Position numbers and translations under genes: made by a program. This document shows positions 1-5,918 of a stretch of DNA of 6,244 nt, piece after piece. The notes beneath the pieces are model-generated. The model was not told where the DNA came from, did not search any database, and was given only the letters and a program-made list of their open reading frames with translations. Positions within the stretch are counted from its first letter, which is position 1, and every line of letters starts with the position of its first letter. The DNA is from Eudoraea sp. GTDB taxonomy: Bacteria > Bacteroidota > Bacteroidia > Flavobacteriales > Flavobacteriaceae. Location: NCBI GenBank assembly GCA_024642325.1, contig JAHEBI010000163.1:1-6244 (forward strand). Direction: 5' to 3'.

Positions 1-124
1 TGCCTTACAGTTTGCCTCAAAGATTGAACAAAGAGGCATAGATAATACGGAGAGTACCAAAGAAGTCACAGAACGTTTAAGGGCGTTGGATCAGCTGGTA
101 AACTCCAAGCTTAGTGCAAAATAA
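1..124 (+). CDS. zapA: Cell division protein ZapA, C-terminal part (5' truncated by window edge)
   Basis: Reading from base 2 gives 40 residues starting ALQFASKIEQ and ending in SKLSAK before TAA at 122-124. ZapA is a small cytoplasmic protein that binds FtsZ and promotes bundling of protofilaments at the Z-ring. Its C-terminal half is a helical coiled coil, and the visible part is charged and helix-forming, as expected. The ALQFAS start of this helix is characteristic of Bacteroidota ZapA. The N-terminal globular domain lies outside the window. Position supports the call, because zapA upstream of a 6S-type RNA and rny is a familiar arrangement in flavobacteria, and zapA also precedes ssrS in Escherichia coli. 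The assignment rests on a short tail plus context, so another short coiled-coil protein cannot be wholly excluded. Confidence 0.78.
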   Translation, partial: ALQFASKIEQRGIDNTESTKEVTERLRALDQLVNSKLSAK

Positions 125-147
125 GTTCTTTAACATAATACAAAGTT

Positions 148-318
148 ACTGCCCACATTGGTATTTAATTTTTGACGAACTCAACACTAATTTGTTTGAA
201 AAGGGTGAGTTTAGGTTGTAAAAGCAGGCCTTCTTGTAAAGGATCCTTGATCAACTTGTTAGCCCTAAACCTGTTTATTGGAGTTTGTACAGAACTTCAC
301 CAATGTGGGTTTTTTTTT
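148..318 (+). ncRNA. ssrS: 6S RNA, flavobacterial type (6S-Flavo), predicted
   Basis: This stretch folds on paper into one long rod. The closing helix pairs 151-162 with 299-310 (11 Watson-Crick pairs plus a terminal G-U). A second helix pairs 175-182 with 281-288 (8 pairs, one G-U) and a third pairs 209-215 with 264-270 (7 pairs). The apical part pairs 226-232 with 239-247 around a 2-base bulge. Between the second and third helices lies a large asymmetric internal loop (183-208 and 271-280), which is the hallmark of 6S RNA: it mimics an open promoter and binds sigma-containing RNA polymerase. The closing helix runs into nine T residues (310-318), consistent with a terminator end. The zapA-rny location matches known 6S-Flavo genes. 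The 5' end is approximate, and I found no convincing promoter. Confidence 0.82.
299..318 (+). terminator. Terminator-like 3' end of the 6S RNA
   Basis: The 3' arm of the RNA's closing helix (299-310) is immediately followed by an unbroken T-run ending at 318. The paired 5' arm lies at 151-162, so the stem closes the whole RNA rather than a local hairpin. It is a plausible intrinsic end for the transcript, though the long-range stem makes it less certain than a local terminator hairpin. Confidence 0.55.
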
Positions 319-498
319 GTTTAAAATTGGTTTTATAAATCATTTTCAGGTCCTGATCGCGATTTGTTTTTTACCCTTGGGGGTCTAAAGCAATTAAAGT
401 TTATAAGGTGTATTACTTATTAGAGGCAGTATGAGTACATGAGTGCTGTTTTCATACTTGAACAAGGGGCGGGATAGTATTAATTATTAAAATAAATT
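319..498 (+). other. Leader region between the 6S RNA and rny, no gene seen
   Basis: These 180 bases contain no convincing coding frame: an ATG at 431 reaches a stop after three codons. One local hairpin can be drawn, pairing 428-434 (agtatga) with 452-458 (tcatact) across a 17-base loop. TACCCTTG in the 370s resembles the TAnnTTTG -7 element with one mismatch but has no clear -33 partner. The region must either carry the rny promoter and 5' UTR or be read through from the 6S transcript. The last 20 bases before the rny start are very A/T-rich, as is usual for translation starts in Bacteroidota that lack a Shine-Dalgarno sequence. Confidence 0.4.
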
Positions 499-2064
499 AT
501 GGAAATTACAACAATTGCAATAGCATTGGTTGGTTTGGTCATTGGATTTATTATTGCAAAGGTCTTAGAGAAGGGAAAAGCATCTAAAACTGTTGCAAGT
601 GCAAAGAAAGAGGCATCTTCTATCCTAAAAACAGCCAATATTGAGGGAGAGAATATTAAGAAAGACAAGATTTTCCAGGCCAAGGAAAAGTTTTTGGAAT
701 TAAAAGCAGAACATGAGAAAGTAATTATTAATAAAGAAAAAAAGATTGCCGAGTCTGAGAAGCGTACCCGGGATAAGGAATCGCAGATTAGCGGGGAACT
801 TGCCAAGAATAAAAAGCTGAATGAACAGTTTGAAGTAAAACTTAAGGATCTTACGCACAAATCGGAACTTTATGATAAAAAACACTCTGAACTTGAAAAA
901 CTTCATAAAAGTCAGGTCCAGCAGTTAGAAGTTATTTCGGGATTATCTGCGGAGGATGCAAAGGAGCAACTCCTTGAGTCTTTAAAGGAAACTGCTAAAA
1001 CAGATGCTATGGCATATTTGCAGTCTACAATTGAAGACGCAAAACTTACAGCTCAGCAGGAAGCAAGGAAAATCGTCATAAATACCATTCAGCGTATTGG
1101 TACCGAAGAAGCTGTTGAGAATTGTGTATCTGTCTTTAACCTGGAATCTGACGATGTTAAGGGCCGTATTATTGGAAGGGAAGGACGAAATATCAGGGCC
1201 CTTGAAGCTGCCACAGGAGTGGAAATTATTGTTGATGATACCCCTGAGGCTATAATTCTTTCCTGTTTTGATTCTGTTCGCAGAGAGGTGGCCCGACTGT
1301 CTTTGCATAAGCTGGTTACCGATGGAAGAATTCACCCTGCAAGGATTGAAGAGGTAGTACAAAAAACTGAGAAGCAAATAGAACAGGAAATTGTTGAGGT
1401 TGGAAAGCGTACAGTTATTGATTTGGGCGTTCATGGGTTGCATCCCGAATTGATTAAAGCGGTAGGCAGGATGAAATATAGGTCTTCATACGGTCAGAAT
1501 TTATTACAACACTCCAGGGAGGTGGCAAAACTTTGCGGTGTAATGGCCGCGGAATTAGGTTTGAATCCAAAATTAGCCAAGCGGGCAGGTTTGTTACACG
1601 ACATAGGTAAAGTTCCAAATACCGAAGCAGAGATAGAGACACCTCACGCCATTTTAGGAATGCAATGGGCGGAGAAATACGGGGAAAAACCAGATGTTTG
1701 CAATGCCATTGGTGCTCATCACGATGAAATAGAAATGAAGACTTTGATATCACCCATAGTACAGGTATGTGATGCCATTAGCGGTGCCCGACCTGGAGCA
1801 AGAAGACAAGTACTGGATTCTTACATTCAAAGGTTGAAAGATCTTGAAGATATCGCCTTTGCTTTTGGAGGTGTTCAAAAAGCCTATGCTATTCAGGCCG
1901 GAAGGGAATTACGGGTTATTGTTGAAAGTGAAAAAGTGAGTGATGAGAAGGCAGCACAGCTTTCCTTTGAAATCTCACAGAAAATCCAAACCGATATGAC
2001 CTATCCGGGTCAGGTAAAAGTTACTGTAATACGCGAAACGCGTTCAGTTAATGTGGCCAAATAA
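499..2064 (+). CDS. rny: Ribonuclease Y
   Basis: RNase Y is a membrane-anchored endoribonuclease that starts mRNA decay and processing. The 521-aa length is normal for the family. The order is classic: an N-terminal transmembrane helix (about residues 4-20), a long charged coiled coil (about 25-190), and a KH RNA-binding domain with the GRIIGREGRN signature (GREG loop at 226-229). The HD phosphohydrolase domain follows, with its HD pair at H367-D368 (LLHDIGK), further candidate metal ligands H338, H407-H408 and D425, and the family's C-terminal domain to the end. All key residues are present, with no frameshift. ATG at 499 gives a start directly before the membrane helix, preceded by an A/T-rich stretch. 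The gene ends just before a strong terminator, so it is probably the last of its unit. In Firmicutes RNase Y is central to mRNA turnover; its role in Bacteroidota is less studied. Confidence 0.97.
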   Translation: MEITTIAIALVGLVIGFIIAKVLEKGKASKTVASAKKEASSILKTANIEGENIKKDKIFQAKEKFLELKAEHEKVIINKEKKIAESEKRTRDKESQISGELAKNKKLNEQFEVKLKDLTHKSELYDKKHSELEKLHKSQVQQLEVISGLSAEDAKEQLLESLKETAKTDAMAYLQSTIEDAKLTAQQEARKIVINTIQRIGTEEAVENCVSVFNLESDDVKGRIIGREGRNIRALEAATGVEIIVDDTPEAIILSCFDSVRREVARLSLHKLVTDGRIHPARIEEVVQKTEKQIEQEIVEVGKRTVIDLGVHGLHPELIKAVGRMKYRSSYGQNLLQHSREVAKLCGVMAAELGLNPKLAKRAGLLHDIGKVPNTEAEIETPHAILGMQWAEKYGEKPDVCNAIGAHHDEIEMKTLISPIVQVCDAISGARPGARRQVLDSYIQRLKDLEDIAFAFGGVQKAYAIQAGRELRVIVESEKVSDEKAAQLSFEISQKIQTDMTYPGQVKVTVIRETRSVNVAK

Positions 2065-2086
2065 TAAGGAATTAACTCTAAATTTT

Positions 2087-2114
2087 AAAAACGAGCTATT
2101 GGCTCGTTTTTTTT
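2087..2114 (+). terminator. Intrinsic terminator of rny, probably bidirectional
   Basis: A perfect 10-bp stem pairs 2087-2096 with 2102-2111 around a 5-base loop, with a GC-containing core (cgagc/gctcg). On the plus strand the core is followed by eight T residues (2107-2114). On the minus strand it is followed by five T residues and then AAAATTT, so it can also stop transcription of the convergent DUF3570 unit, whose last codon lies 53 bases away. No other hairpin of comparable strength is seen in the convergent gap (2065-2166). Confidence 0.88.
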
Positions 2115-2166
2115 ACATCTATAGTTGCTTGGCCCTATAAGAAATTCTCCTATCCGGGTAATCATT

Positions 2167-3489
2167 TTAATCAACTACAAATTTAAAACCGGCAGTAATA
2201 ATACCTGCCGTTAAACCTGTATTTCTTTCGTAATAATTATATCTTATATCAATGCTTTTCAAACCGACTTTCAATTTGTGTTGTTTCATAATAATGTTGG
2301 TGTAATTAATTCCGAAACCAAATTGATTTGCGTTGTATTCGGACAAGTCATAGTCTGATGTATAGAATTGGGAAGTGGAAAGATGTGCTTCATATGGGGC
2401 AAAATAATCTGCAGCCATCTGGTTATAAAAGCGATAGGAAGGATATAAAGTGAATTTTGGCGCTATTTTTACAGGGATTTCAATATTAAGGGTATTGGAG
2501 CTGATTCCCCAATCATCAAAATAGTATCTATAATAGGAACGAACTACGAGATACTCATTGATAAAAAAGTTAAGTCGGCCACCCAGTGCAACTTTAAACC
2601 TGGAATCCGGCAAGCGTTCTATGTCATCTGCCAGGTGAAAGTTATCAATAAACGAGTCTGCCACATCACTAAAGTAAACGCGCTGAAAAGGTGTCGAAAG
2701 TAAACCTTGCTGCAATACAAAATCAGTCATCAGGGCCCCCTGGATGTTTTTAGTCAGGATCTGTGATATACCAACACCCAGGGAATAGGAGTTGCGATTC
2801 ACATCCTGTAAAACAGTAAAGGATGGGTTATAATCAGGATTTCCGGTGATGGTATTTTCTATAAATAAAAAATCATTTAAACCCCTTCCACCAGGAGCAA
2901 AAGGTCTAAGTTCATAGGGGTAAATTGCTTTCCATTTATCCAGGAATACATTTGCACTAATTCCAAGTTCTGTATTTTTCTCATTAAACAACCTGGTGTA
3001 ACTGCCTCCAAAACCCAGAGAGGTATAATCGTATTCGGCTGAAAATGAAAGTTTTGCACCCCAGATAGAATTTCGATCATCCGAGCTATGGCTGTAATTT
3101 CCTGTAACATTAAACCAGGTATCACTGCTGGAAGCACCGGAAGAGGCAACAAACGGATCGGCAAAGCCATCATCAAATGGGTTGATGTTACTGGAAGAGG
3201 CAGAGGTGTAAGCCGAAATACCGGCATCCAGTGTAAGAACATCGTCATCATTTAAGGGAACTGAAATTACCAGGGTTCCTGTGATATCGGTCAATTCTTC
3301 GGTGCCAAGACCTCCTGTTACTGCTGCATTGTTACCATCCTGGGAATAGTAACTGCTCAATAGGTCTATTTCGGCGGTTTCCAAAACCCTTTTTTTATAT
3401 CCCTCATCGTTTTGTCCCGGATTCTGAGCCTGACAAATACCAAAGACCAGGAAAAGACTACTAAAAAGTATAAAGTTTTGTCTTGACAT
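2167..3489 (-). CDS. DUF3570 family predicted outer-membrane beta-barrel protein
   Basis: The product has 440 aa. Residues 1-21 form a type I signal peptide ending CQA before QNPGQ; Cys19 lacks a small residue at -1, so it is not a lipobox. The rest is rich in alternating aromatic/polar strands (for example RSYYRYYF, 317-324) and ends in GFKFVVD, which fits an outer-membrane beta barrel. I recognise it as DUF3570 from this pattern and from its neighbours (DUF4266, ApbE, thioredoxin), a recurrent combination in Bacteroidota and Proteobacteria; the function is not established. Residues 96-124 form a Ser/Asp/Ala-rich, probably exposed segment containing SGAS at 117-120, which resembles the [ST]GA[ST] site modified by ApbE enzymes. 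It is the last gene of the unit, 46 bases after the DUF4266 gene. The ATG start is preceded by an A/T-rich stretch. Barrel topology is inferred, not computed. Confidence 0.82.
   Translation of the reverse strand: MSRQNFILFSSLFLVFGICQAQNPGQNDEGYKKRVLETAEIDLLSSYYSQDGNNAAVTGGLGTEELTDITGTLVISVPLNDDDVLTLDAGISAYTSASSSNINPFDDGFADPFVASSGASSSDTWFNVTGNYSHSSDDRNSIWGAKLSFSAEYDYTSLGFGGSYTRLFNEKNTELGISANVFLDKWKAIYPYELRPFAPGGRGLNDFLFIENTITGNPDYNPSFTVLQDVNRNSYSLGVGISQILTKNIQGALMTDFVLQQGLLSTPFQRVYFSDVADSFIDNFHLADDIERLPDSRFKVALGGRLNFFINEYLVVRSYYRYYFDDWGISSNTLNIEIPVKIAPKFTLYPSYRFYNQMAADYFAPYEAHLSTSQFYTSDYDLSEYNANQFGFGINYTNIIMKQHKLKVGLKSIDIRYNYYERNTGLTAGIITAGFKFVVD
3130..3141 (-). other. Candidate flavinylation-like site SGAS in the DUF3570 protein
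   Basis: These codons encode Ser117-Gly118-Ala119-Ser120, six residues after Asp111. ApbE enzymes attach FMN through a phosphoester to the last Thr/Ser of sites of the form [ST]GA[ST], usually with an Asp a few residues upstream. The enzyme is encoded two genes upstream. Here the Asp spacing is longer than in typical FMN_bind proteins and the acceptor would be Ser rather than the usual Thr, so this is a hypothesis. Confidence 0.3.
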
Positions 3490-3535
3490 AATTTATATAA
3501 TAAATTGAAGCAAATTAACCATTCTCATAAGCAGA

Positions 3536-3748
3536 TTAATTGCAACCACAACCACCACCTGTTTTGCCACCGTTAGCACCAACTGCTGCTTCCCGATAGG
3601 AGTGAAAGATTGTAATATTTCTGTCACACAATTTTTCCGATAACTCCATATCAGGATCATTAATATTTACCTTCTCATATCCCTTAACAGCCACGCAGCT
3701 GTTTAAAATTATAGGAATACATGCCGCTAAAACAATTTTCTTGATCAT
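3536..3748 (-). CDS. DUF4266 small lipoprotein with C-terminal Cys/Gly motif
   Basis: This 70-aa protein has a lipoprotein signal: Lys3-Lys4, a hydrophobic core, and LNSC with the predicted lipidated Cys18. An earlier LAAC at 7-10 lies too close to the N-terminus to be the cleavage site. The mature part is only about 52 residues. It carries a short conserved-looking stretch, HSYREAAVGANGG (49-61), and ends in GGGCGCN, with Cys67 and Cys69 as a CxC pair one residue from the end; Cys41 is a third cysteine. This matches the DUF4266 family, normally found beside DUF3570. There is no acidic tag after Cys18 of the kind that exports Bacteroidota lipoproteins to the surface, so a periplasm-facing membrane anchor is likely. 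The gene overlaps the apbE stop by ATGA, indicating translational coupling. Its function is unknown; the CxC pair could bind metal or exchange disulfides with the neighbouring thioredoxin. Confidence 0.85.
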   Translation of the reverse strand: MIKKIVLAACIPIILNSCVAVKGYEKVNINDPDMELSEKLCDRNITIFHSYREAAVGANGGKTGGGCGCN

Positions 3749-4731
3749 ATTCTGTCTATTTCTATATTATCAGAAGTAAATACCTTCCCCTTTTCGTCGA
3801 TAATTACACACTCAACTTTCGGCAATTGATTAATTCTGTTTAATCCTGTTTCAATGCCCATTACAAATACAGATGTTGCCAGGGCATCTGCCAATTCTGC
3901 CTTAGGAGCAAATACGGTTACGCTTAAAATACCGGTAGCGGGATAGCCTGTTCTTGGGTCAATAATGTGGGCATAACGCGTGCCGTTAAATTGTACAAAT
4001 TTTTCATAATTACCGGAAGTAACCACGGCACCATTGGTAATTGGTAAAATGGCAGCCGCTTTGGTTTTATTTAATGGATTGGTAATGGCTACGGTCCATT
4101 CCTTTCCATTTGGTTGTCTGCCCCAGGTATTCATATCTCCTGAAGCATTAATAATACCGGCCTTTACGTTGTTTCTGATTAATAAGGCCTTTGCCTGATC
4201 CGCTGCATATCCCTTACCTATGGCTCCGAATCCTATTTTCATTCCTTTTGCCTTTAGAAAAACCGACTTATTCGCAGGATCCAGTATGATATTTCGGAAT
4301 CCCACTTTGGAAACGGATGTCTTAATCTCTTCGTCTGAAGGCATTTTTTTCATGCTCCCATCAAATTTCCAGATTTTATCCATGGATGCATAGCTGATAT
4401 CAAAAGCGCCATCAGTTAATCTGGATAGTCCAATAGCCCGATCTATTAATCCATATAATTCTTCACTAACTCTAACAGGTTTTATTCCTGCATTAGCGTT
4501 AATTTCAGAAGTTTCAGAGTTAGAATCCCAGGAAGAAATGAGTTTTTCAATTCTTGAAATCTCTTTTATCGCGAGGTCTATATCCCTATTGGCTTCAGTG
4601 GAATCATTGGCAACAACAGTAATTTGAAATCCACTGCCCATTAATTTTAGGCTCCTATGATAGGATTGCTGTGCCCATAAGGGAACTGTTAAATAAAAAA
4701 GAATAATAAAGGTGCAAATTTGTCTCTTCAT
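3745..4731 (-). CDS. apbE: FAD:protein FMN transferase, ApbE family (exported)
   Basis: ApbE enzymes split FAD and attach FMN covalently to Thr/Ser of exported redox proteins, using Mg2+. The 328-aa length is usual. Residues 1-20 are a signal peptide ending LWA before QQ, so the enzyme acts in the periplasm; no lipobox is seen. Family motifs in order are a flavin-binding GAIGKGYAAD (169-178), NASGDMNTWG (195-204), TSGNYEKF (238-245), HIIDPRTGYPA (255-265) and ELADALATSVFVMG (279-292), the last carrying the expected metal-ligand Asp282 and Thr286. FGAIGKG replaces the commoner DLGGIGKG, a mild variation. Its ATG directly abuts the stop of the thioredoxin gene, and its stop overlaps the DUF4266 start, so it lies in the middle of a tight operon. 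No NqrC, RnfG or FMN_bind partner is visible, so its substrate is probably a neighbour or encoded elsewhere. Confidence 0.93.
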   Translation of the reverse strand: MKRQICTFIILFYLTVPLWAQQSYHRSLKLMGSGFQITVVANDSTEANRDIDLAIKEISRIEKLISSWDSNSETSEINANAGIKPVRVSEELYGLIDRAIGLSRLTDGAFDISYASMDKIWKFDGSMKKMPSDEEIKTSVSKVGFRNIILDPANKSVFLKAKGMKIGFGAIGKGYAADQAKALLIRNNVKAGIINASGDMNTWGRQPNGKEWTVAITNPLNKTKAAAILPITNGAVVTSGNYEKFVQFNGTRYAHIIDPRTGYPATGILSVTVFAPKAELADALATSVFVMGIETGLNRINQLPKVECVIIDEKGKVFTSDNIEIDRI

Positions 4732-5169
4732 TTACCCAGAAAAAGATTCCAACAGACTGATATATTCTTTTACCGATATATTTTTATAACCTGTTTGTCC
4801 CAAAATATTACCATCTTTATCCAGTATGACAACCAATGGAAAGTATCCGTTCGAATTATAGGTTTCAGCTAATTGCTGATTCTTTTTCTGCTGCTCGACA
4901 GGGAGCATATTTTGCTTTTTACGAGGGAAATCCGCCAGTAACATGACAAAGTGATCAGCGGAATAATTTTTGAATTCTTCAGAGCTCCAAATTAGTTGAT
5001 CAAGTTTTATGCAAGGTGCACACCAATCTGAGCCTTGAAACACCAAAATTATTGGTCTATTACCCGTTTTGGCCATTTCTTTGGCTTTATCAAAATCGGT
5101 CTGCCAATCCTGTGCAAAGAGTGTTCCGGAGGCAAGAAATACCGCCAACAATAACATTTTTGTTTTCAT
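4732..5169 (-). CDS. Exported thioredoxin-fold protein (WCAPC)
   Basis: Starting from ATG at 5169, the product has 145 aa with signal peptide residues 1-19/20 (core LLLAVFLASG, ending LFAQ before DW). The mature part has a thioredoxin fold: an N-terminal helix, strand PIILVFQGSDW, the redox motif W49-C50-A51-P52-C53, the cis-proline at YFP (Pro111), and the strand PLVVILDKDGNIL followed by a glycine turn. The insert and overall form resemble periplasmic thioredoxin_7/DsbD-gamma-like proteins rather than cytoplasmic TrxA. A TTG two codons upstream (5175) would also be in frame, but ATG gives a better signal peptide and is preferred. It is the first gene of the unit and abuts apbE. A likely role is dithiol-disulfide exchange in the periplasm, perhaps on the cysteines of the DUF4266 lipoprotein; that partner is inferred. 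Confidence 0.9.
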   Translation of the reverse strand: MKTKMLLLAVFLASGTLFAQDWQTDFDKAKEMAKTGNRPIILVFQGSDWCAPCIKLDQLIWSSEEFKNYSADHFVMLLADFPRKKQNMLPVEQQKKNQQLAETYNSNGYFPLVVILDKDGNILGQTGYKNISVKEYISLLESFSG

Positions 5170-5234
5170 CTGCAACGCTAACGCCAGTTTTAAAGATTTC
5201 GTATTCGTTTTTAAGGAATTTAAGCTTGTTTTAT

Positions 5235-5242
5235 CAAACTTA
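5235..5242 (-). promoter_or_regulatory. Candidate -7 promoter element for the thioredoxin-apbE-DUF4266-DUF3570 unit
   Basis: On the minus strand this reads TAAGTTTG, an exact match to the Bacteroidota -7 consensus TAnnTTTG. It lies 65 bases before the preferred ATG, implying a start of transcription near 5228 and a 5' UTR of roughly 60 bases. No clear TTTG/TTG -33 element is found at the usual 17-23 base spacing, so the call is tentative. The 140-base gap here (5170-5309) is the only sizeable gap between minus-strand genes in the window, which fits a separate promoter. Confidence 0.42.
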
Positions 5243-5309
5243 TGAAGAATTAGCCAGAATTAGTTATCTCATGGAATTACAAAGTATTTTAATTGGATAC
5301 TAAAAAATG

Positions 5310-5891
5310 TTAAATCTGGTATGTTTCTTTAATAATATTCAATAAATCATCGGTTTCTATTACCGTCGCAAATTCATTGTGCAAACTGGCTAATTCAACT
5401 TCATGAATTATTTCAGCTGTGTATTTTGTCCCGTTACTGCCTACTTTATCAAAAGTGGCTGTAGCGTCTGAAACTACAAATGTATCATATCCCAAATTCC
5501 CTGCCATTCTTGCACTGCTCGATACACAATGATCCGTGGTAAGTCCGGCTATGATCACATTTTTAATTTCCAGGTTATCCAATTGTTGTTTTAGATCTGT
5601 ACCCATAAAAGCACTGTTGACTTTTTTTTCAATAATCGTTTCATCAGGTAAGGGTTTTACAATATCCTTGAATTCGTTGCCATATAGCCCTTTGACAAGT
5701 CTGGAATTTGGATTTGTTGAATTATGCTTAATATGATAAACAGGAAAATTATGATCTCTCCAAAAGTTTAGAATTTTTCGGGCGTTTACTTCGGCCTGAG
5801 GATTATTTCTATGGCCACCATAGTATTCAATATCATCCAGACCTTTCTGAATATCTATAAGAAGTAATGCCGGTTTACGGTGAGAATTCAT
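5310..5891 (-). CDS. Isochorismatase-family cysteine hydrolase
   Basis: The product has 193 aa, a normal length for this alpha/beta hydrolase family (isochorismatase, nicotinamidase, YcaC and relatives). The catalytic triad is visible: Asp13 in LLLIDIQ, Lys89 in EKKVNSAF, and nucleophile Cys122 in GLTTDHCVSS, where the GLTTD segment forms the family's usual cis-peptide. There is no signal peptide, so it is cytoplasmic. Substrate cannot be read from the sequence: it lacks the isochorismate pathway context and the metal-site pattern of PncA, so it is best left as a general amidase or hydrolase. ATG at 5891 lies 27 bases after the stop of the upstream ABC ATPase gene, suggesting cotranscription. 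Downstream there is no obvious terminator before the next unit's candidate promoter, so some read-through is possible. Confidence 0.92.
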   Translation of the reverse strand: MNSHRKPALLLIDIQKGLDDIEYYGGHRNNPQAEVNARKILNFWRDHNFPVYHIKHNSTNPNSRLVKGLYGNEFKDIVKPLPDETIIEKKVNSAFMGTDLKQQLDNLEIKNVIIAGLTTDHCVSSSARMAGNLGYDTFVVSDATATFDKVGSNGTKYTAEIIHEVELASLHNEFATVIETDDLLNIIKETYQI

Positions 5892-5918
5892 AGTTCTTTG
5901 AAATATTTGACAGAAATA

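Noticed and set aside
982..1443. Long open frame antisense to rny
   Set aside because: It lies wholly within a fully conserved RNase Y gene, and its translation has no recognisable domain. It is a frame shadow.
2877..3251. Second minus-strand open frame inside the DUF3570 gene
   Set aside because: It overlaps a well-supported reading frame with signal peptide and barrel pattern; the alternative translation is low-complexity and rich in Pro/Leu/Met.
3557..3577. VGANGGKT in the DUF4266 protein as a flavinylation site
   Set aside because: The position matching the acceptor Thr/Ser of [ST]GA[ST] is Asn and the first position is Val, so it does not fit the known target pattern.
3536..3748. DUF4266 protein as a precursor peptide of a ribosomally made, modified natural product
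   Set aside because: The Cys/Gly tail is suggestive, but no MNIO/DUF692, radical SAM, cyclodehydratase or peptidase-transporter gene is in the window, and the N-terminus is a lipoprotein signal.
5170..5175. TTG start two codons upstream of the thioredoxin ATG
   Set aside because: It adds only Met-Gln before MKTK. The ATG at 5169 gives a standard signal peptide with Lys residues at the start.
5283..5301. Inverted repeat agtat/atact as a terminator for the hydrolase gene
   Set aside because: The stem is only 5 bp and A/T-rich, and on the minus strand its T-run lies upstream of the hairpin rather than after it.
5016..5303. Plus-strand open frame over the thioredoxin start and upstream gap
   Set aside because: It is antisense to the signal peptide and CxxC region of a clear gene and shows no domain or start context of its own.
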